64,000 nucleotides of DNA from Lunularia cruciata (lineage: Eukaryota > Streptophyta > Marchantiopsida > Lunulariales > Lunulariaceae), in contig OX419760.1 in assembly GCA_948567375.1 (NCBI GenBank), forward strand, positions 2,790,001 through 2,854,000. The letters run 5' to 3'. Every line of letters begins with the position of its first letter. Position 1 is the first letter of the stretch. Positions 1-10,653 of the stretch are shown here, one piece after another. Position numbers and translations under genes: made by a program. The notes under the pieces were generated by a model. It saw only the letters and a list, made by a program, of their open reading frames with translations. It had not been told where the DNA came from and made no database searches.

Positions 1-475
1 AAAATGTTATCTTGGACTTATCCTCTTCCTTGATTGGAAAATGATGATACCCTACTCAAGAATCCAAAGTATTGAAGACCTTTGCATGCCCAATCATAGC
101 AAAGATCTCCTGTGGTGTAGGCATGGCATACCAATTAGCCCTAGTCTATCACTTGATAGGATGGTAATCTCCACACATTTGCCTATTTATGTAAATGCCA
201 TGCATATCCTTCTTGGTTGGCATCACTATAGCTAAAGTATACTCTCTATGTGAAATCTCTACTAATCAATCTCAAAAAGGTCTCTACTTTGGCTCTAAAT
301 CAATGTTCTCTCTATGTGACTATATTTATAGGGATATCAAAAAACTGGTGTATAAATAATAGATCCTTTCAAAGTACCCAAATCCTTCATATTGAAGGAA
401 AAACAACTTGTGTAGCTTCTCAAGAACCTCCAAACTCTTTGTCTTTCCCCTCTTGTAAGCTTGGATCTAAACTGT
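1..475 (-). pseudogene. Reverse transcriptase, N-terminal part (gypsy)
   Basis: The minus strand reads CGDYHPI, then YAMPTPQEIFAMIGHAKVF, NTLDS, GYHHFPIKEEDK. These match the conserved gypsy RT blocks usually written CGDYRPLN, YPMPTPEEIFD, FSTLDLRSGYHQ and IKEEDK. Upstream, around 370-470, CFSFNMKDLGTLKG and TPVF match the linker just before RT. Several in-frame stops and at least one frame change are present. The catalytic YxDD box lies beyond the left edge. Confidence 0.8.
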
Positions 476-889
476 AGCTCCCAAGTATCCTTTGTAATTG
501 ATGTAAGAGTGGAAGATGTATTGATTGGTTGCTACACTAGGCCCTTGGAAACAATAATGTCATGCATCCAACCACTAGAGTTCCCAACCTTAGTATGGAA
601 AACTCCCTCTACTCTGGTTGTAAGCTCAATATGGGTCCTAGCTGCATCCCAAATAGACCAAGAGTGTAACCTAAGTAGACCAAGCTTACTTGGATGGACC
701 CCAAATAGACCACTCTCACCAATAGCCATTGGTTGTGTCCTAAGAATACCTTGCTCACTTGGTACATTGCTCCCAATATGTGCTTGAATCATCTTGATAG
801 GCACTGAGCTCACAAGTGTTCAAGTGGTGATGCCTATCAAGTGCATCCTATGTTGCTATGCCAAGTTAAGATTGACAATCCAGGTCAAA

Positions 890-1860
890 TAGTTCAGGTC
901 CATAGCTTGACCTAATACCTAGATGCCTCTAACATTACTATAACAACAATAATACTAATACCCACCAATCACCCAGTCCCTCTCATTGATATTGAGCTCC
1001 ACCAACTAGAGTAACTATGAGTCCCAAACAAGTCCGAGACCTCCCTCTCAAAAAGCATGGGAGCATAGGAAACTCATAAGTATGGGTAAATCAGCTTTGG
1101 GTTATCTAACAAGGTTCACCACTACCATAGATGACCTATCAACCACTACCACCATCTAAGACTAGCACCCAACATCCAAAATGTCATCAATAGTAAGGTG
1201 GTCTAGTCATTGAATCCCATCATAAGCACATTATAGAACCTCTCTAGGTAAGAGGTTTGTCCACCAAAGACAAAGATGATGAGCCCATGATCCCACTCTG
1301 GCTACATCCAACAACATGGCAGGTCTCATCCAAGAATAGATCTAATGTATACTTGCTACCACTTGGGTGCAAAAATCAACTATCAAAGGGACATTATCCA
1401 AAATGTAAGCCAAAGAAACAGATTGATGAACCAAGAGATGTCATAGTGTATGTAACATCTCCCAAGACACACCAGAATTGGGATCCTAGAGACTCTGACC
1501 TTGGCCAACATGGGTACATCTCTAACATGACATCCAAAAATCACCAAAGGAATGGGATCATGTCTCCAAATCCTACATTCCCAACAAGGAAATGTCTACT
1601 AGTAGGTTCTTCTAATAACCCTTCATTAATGACATTGGTAATAACTTAAGATACCAATAGGCCAAATATACCATATGATGTAGAGAAACTTTCCTAGCAA
1701 TCTCATCTCTCTCCACATACAAGTACCTTTGTACTTGTATACCCACTTGTAATACCATAGCTAATCTAGTGCTAATCCCACTAAACAATTCCAATAAACA
1801 TACCCCTTCTACTGGATATTGCCAAGCAATGAGTGTGGTATTTAAAGGTGACAAGGTAAT
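890..1860 (-). pseudogene. Cytosine-5 DNA methyltransferase domain inside a gypsy polyprotein
   Basis: The family transfers a methyl group from S-adenosylmethionine to cytosine C5 in DNA. Motif I (AdoMet binding) reads LELFSGIST (1777-1794 for LELFSG). It is followed by a motif II region YLYVERDE. The catalytic motif IV region (1456-1534) reads SC*RC...GQGQSL*DPNSGVSWEML, the usual PCQG...GQGxGLxDPRSGLFWEM layout, with Pro to Ser and Gln to stop. A block near 1,270-1,310 (WDHGLIIFVFGGQTSYLE) resembles the AHRLRxxWTN segment. The domain ends with LGQAMDLNYLTWIV (LGQAMD at 898-915), the motif X equivalent. It lies between protease and RT on the same strand, so it belongs to the element and is not a host gene. 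Frameshifts and stops inactivate it. Confidence 0.83.
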
Positions 1861-2239
1861 AGACTTTAGAGTCTCATCCTCACATTGGTCTCTTGGTGGT
1901 ACAAAGGCTCCACTCCAAGCCTATTGCACCAACTGATCTACATGTTGCTACAATGCTTCCTCAGAACTTCACCATGGAACATCCAAGGTGGATAGAACAA
2001 TCTCACTTGTACTCAAAATTTAAGTGATCTCCTCTAGTACTAGAGTATCCTTTGCATGGGAATTCCCTTCCAATAAGTCACCAAGCCAAGTAATGGAACC
2101 ATTGAAAGCTTAAATTGATGCCATGGTCCTTTATTGTAGTGAGCACTACTAAAGCATATTGGTAGATAATATACCCATCCCTCACTTGACTACAAACCTA
2201 GCCTATAAGAGTTTGTCTCTTCCCAATAGTAAATATTGA

Positions 2240-2620
2240 AACCCATGGAGTATAACACTACTCCACCAACTAGTATATCATATGACTCTACTACTATTGC
2301 AATGGCCTAAGCTCTCACCCTAGAGCTACCAATCAAATGGCCATGCTAAAGTTAGACAATGAGCTCTCCATATATGATGTATTGTATAGAACTATCTCCT
2401 AAAGATATCTAGATTTGAAATGGATACCTCTCTACATTGGTCTTCTATAGCTCCAAACCAACACCTATAGCCTTCCCAAAATTTAAGGGTTGTACACCAA
2501 AATCTAATAAGACCCAAAGTTTTGTATAGAATTTCCTTGAAGGTCACACCAAATGGAAAATCCCTCTCTGGTTATCCAATAGGACAACTCTAGGTATGAA
2601 TTGAGCTTGCTCAAAGGCAA
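2240..2620 (-). pseudogene. Retropepsin-like aspartic protease remnant
   Basis: Minus strand near 2,500 reads VLLDFGVQPLNFGKA, matching the retroviral-type protease core LLDSGAQPxxLGKA; the catalytic D is followed by F-G-V where S/T-G-A is expected. Further on (about 2,250-2,330), YDILVGGVVLYSMGF matches the YDLILGxExLYPxGF block of the same domain. Two open stretches at 2,772-2,990 and 3,018-3,206 belong to the gag-protease linker and have no recognisable domain. Confidence 0.65.
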
Positions 2621-3379
2621 GTCTAGTTGGTAACTCCTCCAATCTAGCTACTACTGCTTGCCATAAATCACTAGTCATTGAGTAGATCCATGCTCCTCAA
2701 CCAAGTCAGCTCCACTATTACCCATCAGTGCTTTAGAAGCAAGAACCCCATCATCCATACTCTCAAAAATTCTAGTAGCCAACCGAAACACTAGAGTTTG
2801 AGTCAACTTCCAATGTAAACATGTCATTGGTTGAGAACAAAGGGAAGAGCATAATCAATTGAGCTATTCCTAACATTAGGTTAGACTCAATTTGTGTAGT
2901 AGTAGGTGGTTGAATAACATGTAGTCTATCATGCTTTCTATCATAACCTACTACACTTGCACTAGGACATCTAGGAGCTATGGATGTCATTTGTAGTGCC
3001 TCAAAGAGTATGAAAGACTAGGGGAATCTTACTAGTCTACCAACCTCTTCTCTGTATATGTCCAACTTCATTAATGCTCCTCTAGGCTCTAGAGCATGTA
3101 TTGCACTTCTAGTCATTGCGGTAGATGCATCTACTTGTATTGCTTTGCAAATAAAGTCCAAGACATCTATATCACTTACATAAGAGATTGAAGCCTCAAC
3201 ACCCAAATCTTATCTCCTATGAGCTCTAGCTATGCTAGCCAATCTCTGCTCCAACTACTCAATCTGAGTAGCCATGGTTGTATCAAAAGCAAGGGCAGGT
3301 ATTGCACTTCTACCAAGTGTGGATCCTCTTCTGCCTTGTCCTCCATGACCTGGAGCTCCTCTACCACTTGCCATAGCAG

Positions 3380-4420
3380 CCCTACCACTCCGTAACTTTG
3401 AGTGAAGGTCAAAGCATTGGTCACTAGTGTGACCAAATCTATGGCAATTATCACATTATCTTTATGTTTGTTATGATACACCAGAGGTATCATAAGGCAC
3501 TCAGAGGCACTCTCTCTTGTGGTGGGATCCACCACAAGTCCAAAAGCAACACCACTTCTCATTGGCTACTATTGCCTTAAAAATGAAGGTAAAGGTCTAG
3601 CTTCACTAGGCCTTCTATTAGTTCCATAGGACCTGGGTTGACCACTTTGTCCTCAAAAGCCAACATGGCATGGTGCACACTATTGCATTCTAGAAGAATT
3701 AATAACTAAAGATGAGGTCTCCCTACCAAATAACCACTCTTCCTCAATGTGCTCAGCCAAAATAAAAATGCTACCAAAGTAGGTGAAGTAGCTTGTAATA
3801 ACATAACATCATGTTCTTTATGTTGCAACCCATTGTCCAAGATCCTATACCTAAATTGGACTGCTTGGGGCCTCAATAACTCTTTGAGTGAAACTTATCA
3901 GCCATCTCATGCAAGTGTATGCCTCACATAGGCTCTCTTTGACCTTATGTTGGAATTCTTGCAAGCTCTTCAGCTTGTCAATCATTACTCCTTGGTAGTT
4001 TTGCCTCAAGCATTGGAGAAACTCCACCATGGTGTTAAATTCCAATTATGCAATACCTCTATAGTGGTACTCCAACTAGTAGTAGCACCATCTCCAACTA
4101 GTGCACCTCTATTAGATCCACCAATGCTACTAGAGCTAGAACTTGTCAATCTACTCCCAGCACCCAAGCTTGAAGTGATAGAGATGTAGTTTAGAGACCA
4201 ATATTGTCTCCATAACGCAATCTGCTCTAAGTGAGCTCTCTTGAACTCATGATAGTAATCCATTGGTGGACCTCCAAGTGCTAAAACAACCACTTCCATG
4301 CCATGAAAGGTGTGAACAAAGTTGGGTTTTGCATCTATCATAGATCACATCAACTATCAAACTCTTGGATGAAATCATCCAACTCAATGGTACCCATTGT
4401 ACCAAAGTAGCACTTGGGGC
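3380..4420 (-). pseudogene. Gag with CCHC zinc knuckle
   Basis: Nucleocapsid-type protein of the methyltransferase gypsy element. A retrotransposon gag domain is visible at about 3,850-4,040 (FLQCLRQNYQGVMIDKL, then LKSLQEFQHKVKESL). An intact zinc knuckle lies at 3414-3455: CDNCHRFGHTSDQC, which fits C-x2-C-x4-H-x4-C. Upstream, MDYYHEFKRAHLEQIALW (around 4,210-4,270) matches the start of this gag type. The frame is broken in several places. Confidence 0.75.
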
Positions 4421-4789
4421 TTTTGGAGGCCCCATAAATCTTGTCTATGTCCTACAAAAATGGTGCATACACACCAAGTGCATTCTCAACTAAATCAAAT
4501 CATGTATCAAATTCCAAATCAGAGTCAATCTACTCCCTCACTAGGACCTAAGATACAAGCTGATATTGAGCATCACTCCAAGTAAACCCATTGCATGTTA
4601 TGATGATATCTCCTCTAGAAACCCCAAAGAACTCCATTGTGATATTGTAACTCAAATTGTAACCAAAACTACCACAAGTACCCCACCAAGGATCACCACC
4701 AAGTGCTACTATCAATTGAACACCACTCACTAATGTAGCTCTAACTATGGCAACTACACTAGGGGAAAGAGCAATTTTTAACATGCCAT

Positions 4790-6430
4790 TACAACACGCA
4801 CTCTCATGGTCTACAAGTCATCACTTTCTACCTCATTAAACAGAAGCACAAATAGTCTGACTGGTTATCACTCCAACCTCACTATTGAGAGCACACCAGA
4901 GCACCAACGCTTTAAAGTCATGGCACCTCACACAAACATGGTGCACAAATAAGAAGAAAAGAATGGAAGTGATCTAATCACAAGAAACCTAAACAAAATG
5001 TTCTTGTTCATAAATCAACATCAGATTGACTCTACCACTATTTAGCATTTGACATAATAAGAGTATCTATCTACTCCTAAGCTACCAAGATCACTAAGAT
5101 GGGATCAAATTGCCTCTCCTAATCAAAGCTACATATATATAGGTATTAGTTGACTAGGCACTAAGACAACAAGTGAAGGTAGACCTATTGGCTAGGGCAT
5201 CAGCAATAGGCTTTTTGGCCCTTTTAGGCCTTCATAGCCTCTCTAGCCCATAGCCATATGCCTTAAAGCCTCTAAATGCCAAAATTCAGCCAATGAAGCT
5301 TCACCCAACTTTTGCCAACTCAAGCACTAGCACTAGGGCAATTTGGGCAACCTCCAACTCTAGGCAACTCTAACCAATCTGATGCACCTCCTCTATAGTA
5401 TTTTGACTACCAAATCCTTTGCTAACTCTCAACTTGAGCCAAATTGGACTCTCCAAATCTGGCCAAGCTTCACTCCCAAGTTTGCCAACTTGAGCACTAG
5501 CATTAGGGCAATTTAGGCAACCTCCAAATTTGAGCAACTCCCACCAATCTGATGCACCTCCTTTATAGTTGGATGATCACTAAATCATTTGCTAACTCTC
5601 AACTTGAGCCAAATTAGAAGGATGAGGATCTCCAAATCCCTAACTTGAGGAGAGGGGTTCCTAAATCTATCTTTTATTTTTGCACTTTGAATTTAATTCA
5701 TACCAAATTGACGCTAATTTCACCTCTTGGGCTCAAATAAAACACCCATTATCTCAAATTGACTCATTCTTAGAAATTTGGCCAACACTTCTACACATCA
5801 TATGCCCCATTGCCAAATCTATATCAAATTGCACAAGGCTTTTGCACACTATCACTCTTAGGGAAATATAAGACCATGATCAAAATACTAACAATCAGCC
5901 AGACTTGGAGATACCACTAACATCCTTAGTTCCTACACTAGATTTCTCCTTGATTCTCATTTCTCTGATGTAATCAATTCATTTTCCACTCAAATCATAC
6001 TCAAATCAAATTGCTATTCTATCTTTCATGCAACACTATGCCAAAAATCATGAATTGGTTACAATCAAGCCAAACCTACTCTAGCTAAGAGGCTCTAGGT
6101 GTTTCTTATTGGCCTTTGTCTACCATAACCAAGAACTCAACAACAAAAAATTGAGCTCTCTTTGCACTTCAAAGGTACCTCTCTCTACTCGAATTAGGTC
6201 TCCAATCCTAATGGCACCACTTATGGCATATGTGATAGTGTGAAAGATAAAAGTGACAATGGGTCCCATCATGTGATCAATAGCCCTAACATAAAATTGG
6301 ACCACCAACAAATAGTCCATGAGTAACTACCAAAATACTATGACTACTAATACTATTACTCCAATGTCTAAGCAACCTAGCTTTGGCACTACAAATGTCA
6401 TGACACAAGTTTGAAGTAGATTACTTGAGG
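4790..6430. other. No gene seen; probable leader/LTR of the left element plus unassigned DNA
   Basis: AT-rich, stop-dense sequence upstream of the minus-strand gag. It should include that element's 5' leader and LTR, but no clear TG...CA ends or primer-binding site were found. It contains a tandem duplication at 5,287-5,622. Short open frames at 5,680-5,871 and 6,120-6,320 have no recognisable motif. Confidence 0.4.
5287..5622. repeat. Two-copy tandem repeat, about 170 bp per copy
   Basis: Copy 1 (about 5,287-5,455) and copy 2 (about 5,458-5,622) share the same ordered landmarks: aagcttcac, agcactagca, agggcaattt, ggcaacctcca, caatctgatgcacctcct and tttgctaactctcaacttga. They differ by scattered substitutions, so the duplication is old. 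Confidence 0.8.
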
Positions 6431-7959
6431 CATAGATTAAGTGTTGAAGGTATCCAAGTGTTAACGGGGTTTATTGTCAATTTGTCAATGACTTCTCCAA
6501 GGTTGCTCAACCTCTAATGGTACTACTTGGCAAGGGGAAGAAGTAGATGTGGGGAACTATACAAGAATTGAAAGATGCATTACTATGTCACTAATCTTAA
6601 AATGGTATGACCCAATACTTCTAATCAAGTTGGTTACAAATTCATTAGAGGTTATGATAAGAGTAGTCATAGCTACAAGAAGAATGGAATGATGGATGAC
6701 ACTCAATTTCATATTTCTCTTGAAAGTTATTATAAATAACACAACTATAATACCATCAAATGAGAAAATTTAACCGTTGTTCTTGCAACCAAGCATTGGA
6801 AGCACTATCTTAGCGAGAAGACATTTTTAATGGTATTAGACCACAAACCTCTACTTTATCTTGAGATACAAAAATATCTATCTTATTGATAGATTTGATG
6901 GGTAGAGTGGAGATAGTAGTTTAACATGAAAATCACAAATGTGGAAGACAAACTGCAAATTGAAAATTGCAAATGCATTCATCCAAATACCTATGGTAAA
7001 CAATGTGGTGGTAGAGATCAAAATGAATCCAAAATTCTAGCCAAGAATTTTTATTGCTGCAAAGACTGACCCATAGATTGTAGAAGCTTAATCATCCAAA
7101 GTCATAAGAAATACCCAAGGACTCACCTTTCATAATGGCAAGTTATTGATCCTAAATGCCCTAGATCTATGAACCACCATCTTAGCAAAATGTCATGATT
7201 CTACCATTCAAGGTCATGTTAGAGTGGATAAGACTTTAGTTGTAGTGAAATGACATTACTATTTCCCCAAGATAAGCATCAATGTGATAGAGTAAATTTG
7301 AAGCTTCTCACTTTGTCAATAAAATAAAGCTTCTAATTAGGCTCTTCTATGACTCCTTCAACCCTTCACTACTCTTACACAACGTTGAGAATAGGTCAAC
7401 ATAGATCTGGTTTATGAATTGCCCAAGATTCACCTCAAGGTTTGACTCTATTGTAGTCTTTGTAGACCAACTCATCAAAATGATTCATGTGTGTCCTATG
7501 ACCAAAGACATGACCACTCTACAATTAGCTCAACTATACTTAGCTACAATCATTTCTCACCTTTGCATGGCCTATCTCAAGTGCTCATCATTGATCAAGG
7601 CACTCAATTTACTAGTTCTAGAGAACGCTCTTTGGCATCTTCAAAACCAAATTGGCCATGTCTATGGCATCCCATCCACAAATTGATGGACAAATAGAGC
7701 AAGCTAATCACACTTTTGAGGACATTCTCTAGGGCTTCACCTTAAAGAAGCAAGAAAAGTGGGATACCTTACTTCCATTGGTGAAATTTGCCTACAATAA
7801 TTCAATATATGCATCTATACAAGTCACACCATTCTTCCTTATGTATAGAGATCACCCTTTCATTCCTCCAAGCTTGGTAAAGATACACCTAATTGCTACA
7901 AAAGTTGATGTTATCAATACTTTTATTTCTAGAATCCAACATAATGTAGAGAACACCAA
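6430..7959 (+). pseudogene. Old gypsy fragment: RNase H to integrase
   Basis: The plus strand starts with a post-RT block (FVNDFSKVAQPLM, about 6,480). A decayed RNase H stretch follows, then integrase: VFVDQLIKMIHVCPMTKDMTTLQLAQLY at 7,455-7,540, and further on VLIIDQGTQFTSS and FAYNNS...FFLMYRDHPF (7,778-7,870). The matching family blocks are VDxLSKMxHF, ISDRGxQFTS and FAYNNSxHxSTxxSPFxLxYGxxP. It is riddled with stops. It ends exactly where the LTR of the next element starts (TG at 7,960), so the next element inserted into it. Confidence 0.75.
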
Positions 7960-8445
7960 TGTAAAAGACCAACAAGAGAAATAAGAGATTGGAAGATCAC
8001 ATTGGGACTCTTGAATGAGGGAAACTCTAAATGCCTAGCATGAACTTGGGCTTTGGTATTTATAAAGAACATTCAAGACTCTTGAAAAGCTTCCTAAAAG
8101 CCACTTTCTTAGAGTGCAAGCTAAGGTAATCAAGAAGCTTCTTGAGAAACTTCCTTCTAGAAGTTGTCTATTTGGTGTGCAAGCTAAGCTAGTTAGGAAG
8201 CTTCCCAAGAAGCTTCCTTCTAAAAGTCATCTATTTGACATGCAAGTTAAGCTAGCCGGGAAGCTTCCCAAGAGGCTCCATCCTAGAAATCACTCTTGGC
8301 ATATATATTACCCAATACATAGAAGGTACCAAATAGCTTTCTAGATATTTCTAGAATATTCTTATAATTTTTAGCTAATTTGGCATATTTGCTACTTTTT
8401 TAGTCTTGACTTATGTGTTTATGAACTAAACTTCATATTGTTACA
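7960..8445 (-). repeat. 3' LTR of the minus-strand chromovirus
   Basis: On the plus strand it starts TGTAAAAGACC and ends ATTGTTACA, the reverse complement of the family's TGTAACAATATG...CTTTTACA LTR. It is 486 bp. It is rich in gaagcttc and ttctagaa palindromes and has a TATA-like tatttataaa near 8,058. The purine-rich tract aatggaggacca (minus strand) abuts it at 8,446-8,457. Confidence 0.85.
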
Positions 8446-8479
8446 TGGTCCTCCATTGCTAGTTAGTGACATCTTTGTC

Positions 8480-9850
8480 ACCACGGAAGCTTCAAACTCT
8501 TGGATGGCTATTTGTGCATTATGGAGATGAAAAAGAGGTTCTCAAGTGGTATCATGAAAGAGATACCTTTTCCAAAGGACTTTATACTTAGTATGTTGTT
8601 GGCGGCCATGTTGAATGTGATGACGTACAAGGATACAATCAACTTCATATTCCTCATGATTGGTTATAAGGACCAAAGGAAGAGGAGGTTGGACACAAGA
8701 GAAAAAGGAAGATGGATTAGATACAAAAGGTTTCAACTTGGAAACCTAAAAGATAGGGTAGATTTTCATAAGACAAGGCAAGGCAAGGCAAGTTGATAAG
8801 CAACAAGAGAAATGATTTGGGTGACATCAAATAGACCTATCCAATTAAAAACAACTCTAGAATCTTGGGTATCAAGTGGGACAAGTAGGTTACTAGAAGA
8901 AAGCATGATCTTATCACCTAGTTGAAAGGTGAGATCACAATGATGTTGGTCCATGTATTGTTTTTGATTATTTTGAGCAACAAAGAGATGAGATTTGTCT
9001 TATTGTAAGGATTGGGATATTGCGGTCAAGAAGGTGAAAGTATGAAGGACATGAGATGGAGGAAGAGCAAGAAAGGAATTTGGAACAAGTGGGTCTTGGC
9101 CAAAATTAAGGAATAAGAGAGAGAATCCAATGCTTACTTGCTTGGAGCTATTGTAAGTGAACTCAATAATTACAAGACATTCATCTTAATTGATATAGTG
9201 AACATTGATAAATGCACAAAGCATATCTTCCGAGGTGTAATTTGCATGTTTGGTTTGTCTATCAATTTGAGGATGATAGGTCATGGACAAAGTAAGCTTG
9301 GTGCCAAGTAGTTGGAAGAATGCTTGCCAACTTTTTTTGATGAATCAAGGATCACAATCAGAGATGAGTACACTAGACATCCCATTATGCTTGAAGACAT
9401 TGTTAAAGTAGATTTGGGCCAATGTTGGAGCATCCTCTATATCAAAGGTTGGTGCCAAATGGATTTATTTACTAAGCTTATCAACAAACACCACAATTTT
9501 TGTGTGACCTTGTTTTGCCTTGGATAAGGAGATGATGAAATCTAAGATCATGTATTCCCATCAAGCAGATGGGATGGGAAGTGGTTGAAGGAGTCCACTT
9601 GGTTTCTAGTTATTGGCATTGTTGCATTGGTAGCTCTCACAAGATTGAACAAAGTCTCAAACCTCTCGAGCCATGTTGGGCCACTACCAATGGTGTTGTA
9701 GGGTACCCAAGGTCTTGTCCACATCTATGTGATCAATGATTAGTAAGTCATGGGCTTCTGGAAGGTGCACAAGTTGTTGATCACCCTTGGCTAGAACATC
9801 AATTCGATTCTCAAGAAATAGAAGGCATTCCTAGAAGAGAAGGTGTTGTA
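8480..9850 (-). pseudogene. Integrase C-terminus and chromodomain, then integrase core
   Basis: On the minus strand the chromodomain region (8,500-8,740) reads EEYEVDCILVRHHIQHGRQ, HTKYKVLWKRY and HDTT. The GPY/F-type integrase C-terminus (8,766-8,954) has HHCDLTFQLGDKIMLSSSNL and FNWIGLFDVTQIISLVAYQL. The core and zinc-binding region follow up to about 9,850. Chromodomains direct integration to marked chromatin in this lineage. Stops and frame changes make it inactive. Gene order confirms the minus orientation. Confidence 0.8.
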
Positions 9851-10283
9851 TTCCTTGTTGTGTATCGCAAGATGACCTTGTACTATTTGAAAGAAGGTCT
9901 TGTTGTAAAGCGGTCTTAAACTCAATTTGGACTTTTGAGTCAATTAACATTATTGTAATTGCCATCGTTATAAAATGAAGAGTCTTCAAATCAGGTTGTC
10001 ACAATAAGGCATCAAGGATGACATGGAACCTATCGGGTTTATATTCAAGTTTGATATCAAAACCATTTAGTTGTTGCTCCCATTGATGATGTAGACTCTT
10101 CATGTGCACCAAATATAATGTCTGCAACAAGAGTTTGTAATTAGTTCACATGACCACTTGTTTCTCCAATAGATAATGCCTCTATATCTTGGTGGCATAT
10201 ACCATTGCTAATTATTCTCAAACACAAGCAAAGTAATTTCTTTCTATGGTGTTTAGATGGTAAGACACAAAGGCAATGTCATG
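9850..10283 (-). pseudogene. RNase H remnant, cut by insertion
   Basis: Aligns by eye with the RNase H part of the sister elements (22,250-22,700 minus, 26,900-27,260 plus). Shared blocks include the tagataat / ctttgtgtctta stretch that encodes the VSH segment. Homology stops at about 10,283, where unrelated giant-LTR sequence starts; the parent element resumes at 17,487. Confidence 0.65.
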
Positions 10284-10653
10284 AATTCACACTCCTTAAT
10301 CACAACACCTTCAATTCTTTCCAAACAATCTTGATTGTGATGATTCAGGCTCTCCAAAAAATGGCACTTCATTGTAAAACAACTTTGCCTCAGAATTGTG
10401 TTCTAGCTTTCCACTGAAGGCACAACTTCCTTGATTTAAATTGCTTCATATCAACTTTGTACTGCACTCACAAATGCAAAATACTACCACCACTACAATT
10501 CCTCTCAAATTTGTCAACGAATTGCTTCGATTGCACTTCACTCAAGATCAAACACACAGAATGAAGATCAAAGCTGTGGAATCCAACATCCACAGACCCA
10601 CTGACTTGCACTTCAAATTTCTCCACACACTCACAATTACAAACATAAAGTTG
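10284..10653 (-). repeat. Partial extra copy of the giant-LTR 3' part
   Basis: About 370 bp repeats the sequence at about 10,890-11,210: shared landmarks include cttgattgtgatgattcag, ctccactgaaggcacaac, cacacagaatgaagatcaa and ccaacatccacagac. It lacks both LTR ends and abuts the complete giant LTR at 10,654. It may be a leftover of a second insertion or a local duplication. Confidence 0.75.

Larger units (their letters stand above)
1..5200 (-). mobile_element. Ty3/gypsy element encoding a DNA methyltransferase (5' part, runs off window)
   Basis: Read on the minus strand, the order is gag with a CCHC zinc knuckle, aspartic protease, cytosine-5 DNA methyltransferase, then the start of reverse transcriptase at the window edge. 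RNase H, integrase and the 3' LTR would lie to the left, outside the window. The upstream boundary near 5,200 is a guess because I could not define the 5' LTR. All frames are interrupted, so this is a dead copy. The fragment at 31,080-33,960 (integrase plus PHD finger) may be the 3' half of the same lineage; that link is inference. Confidence 0.8.
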
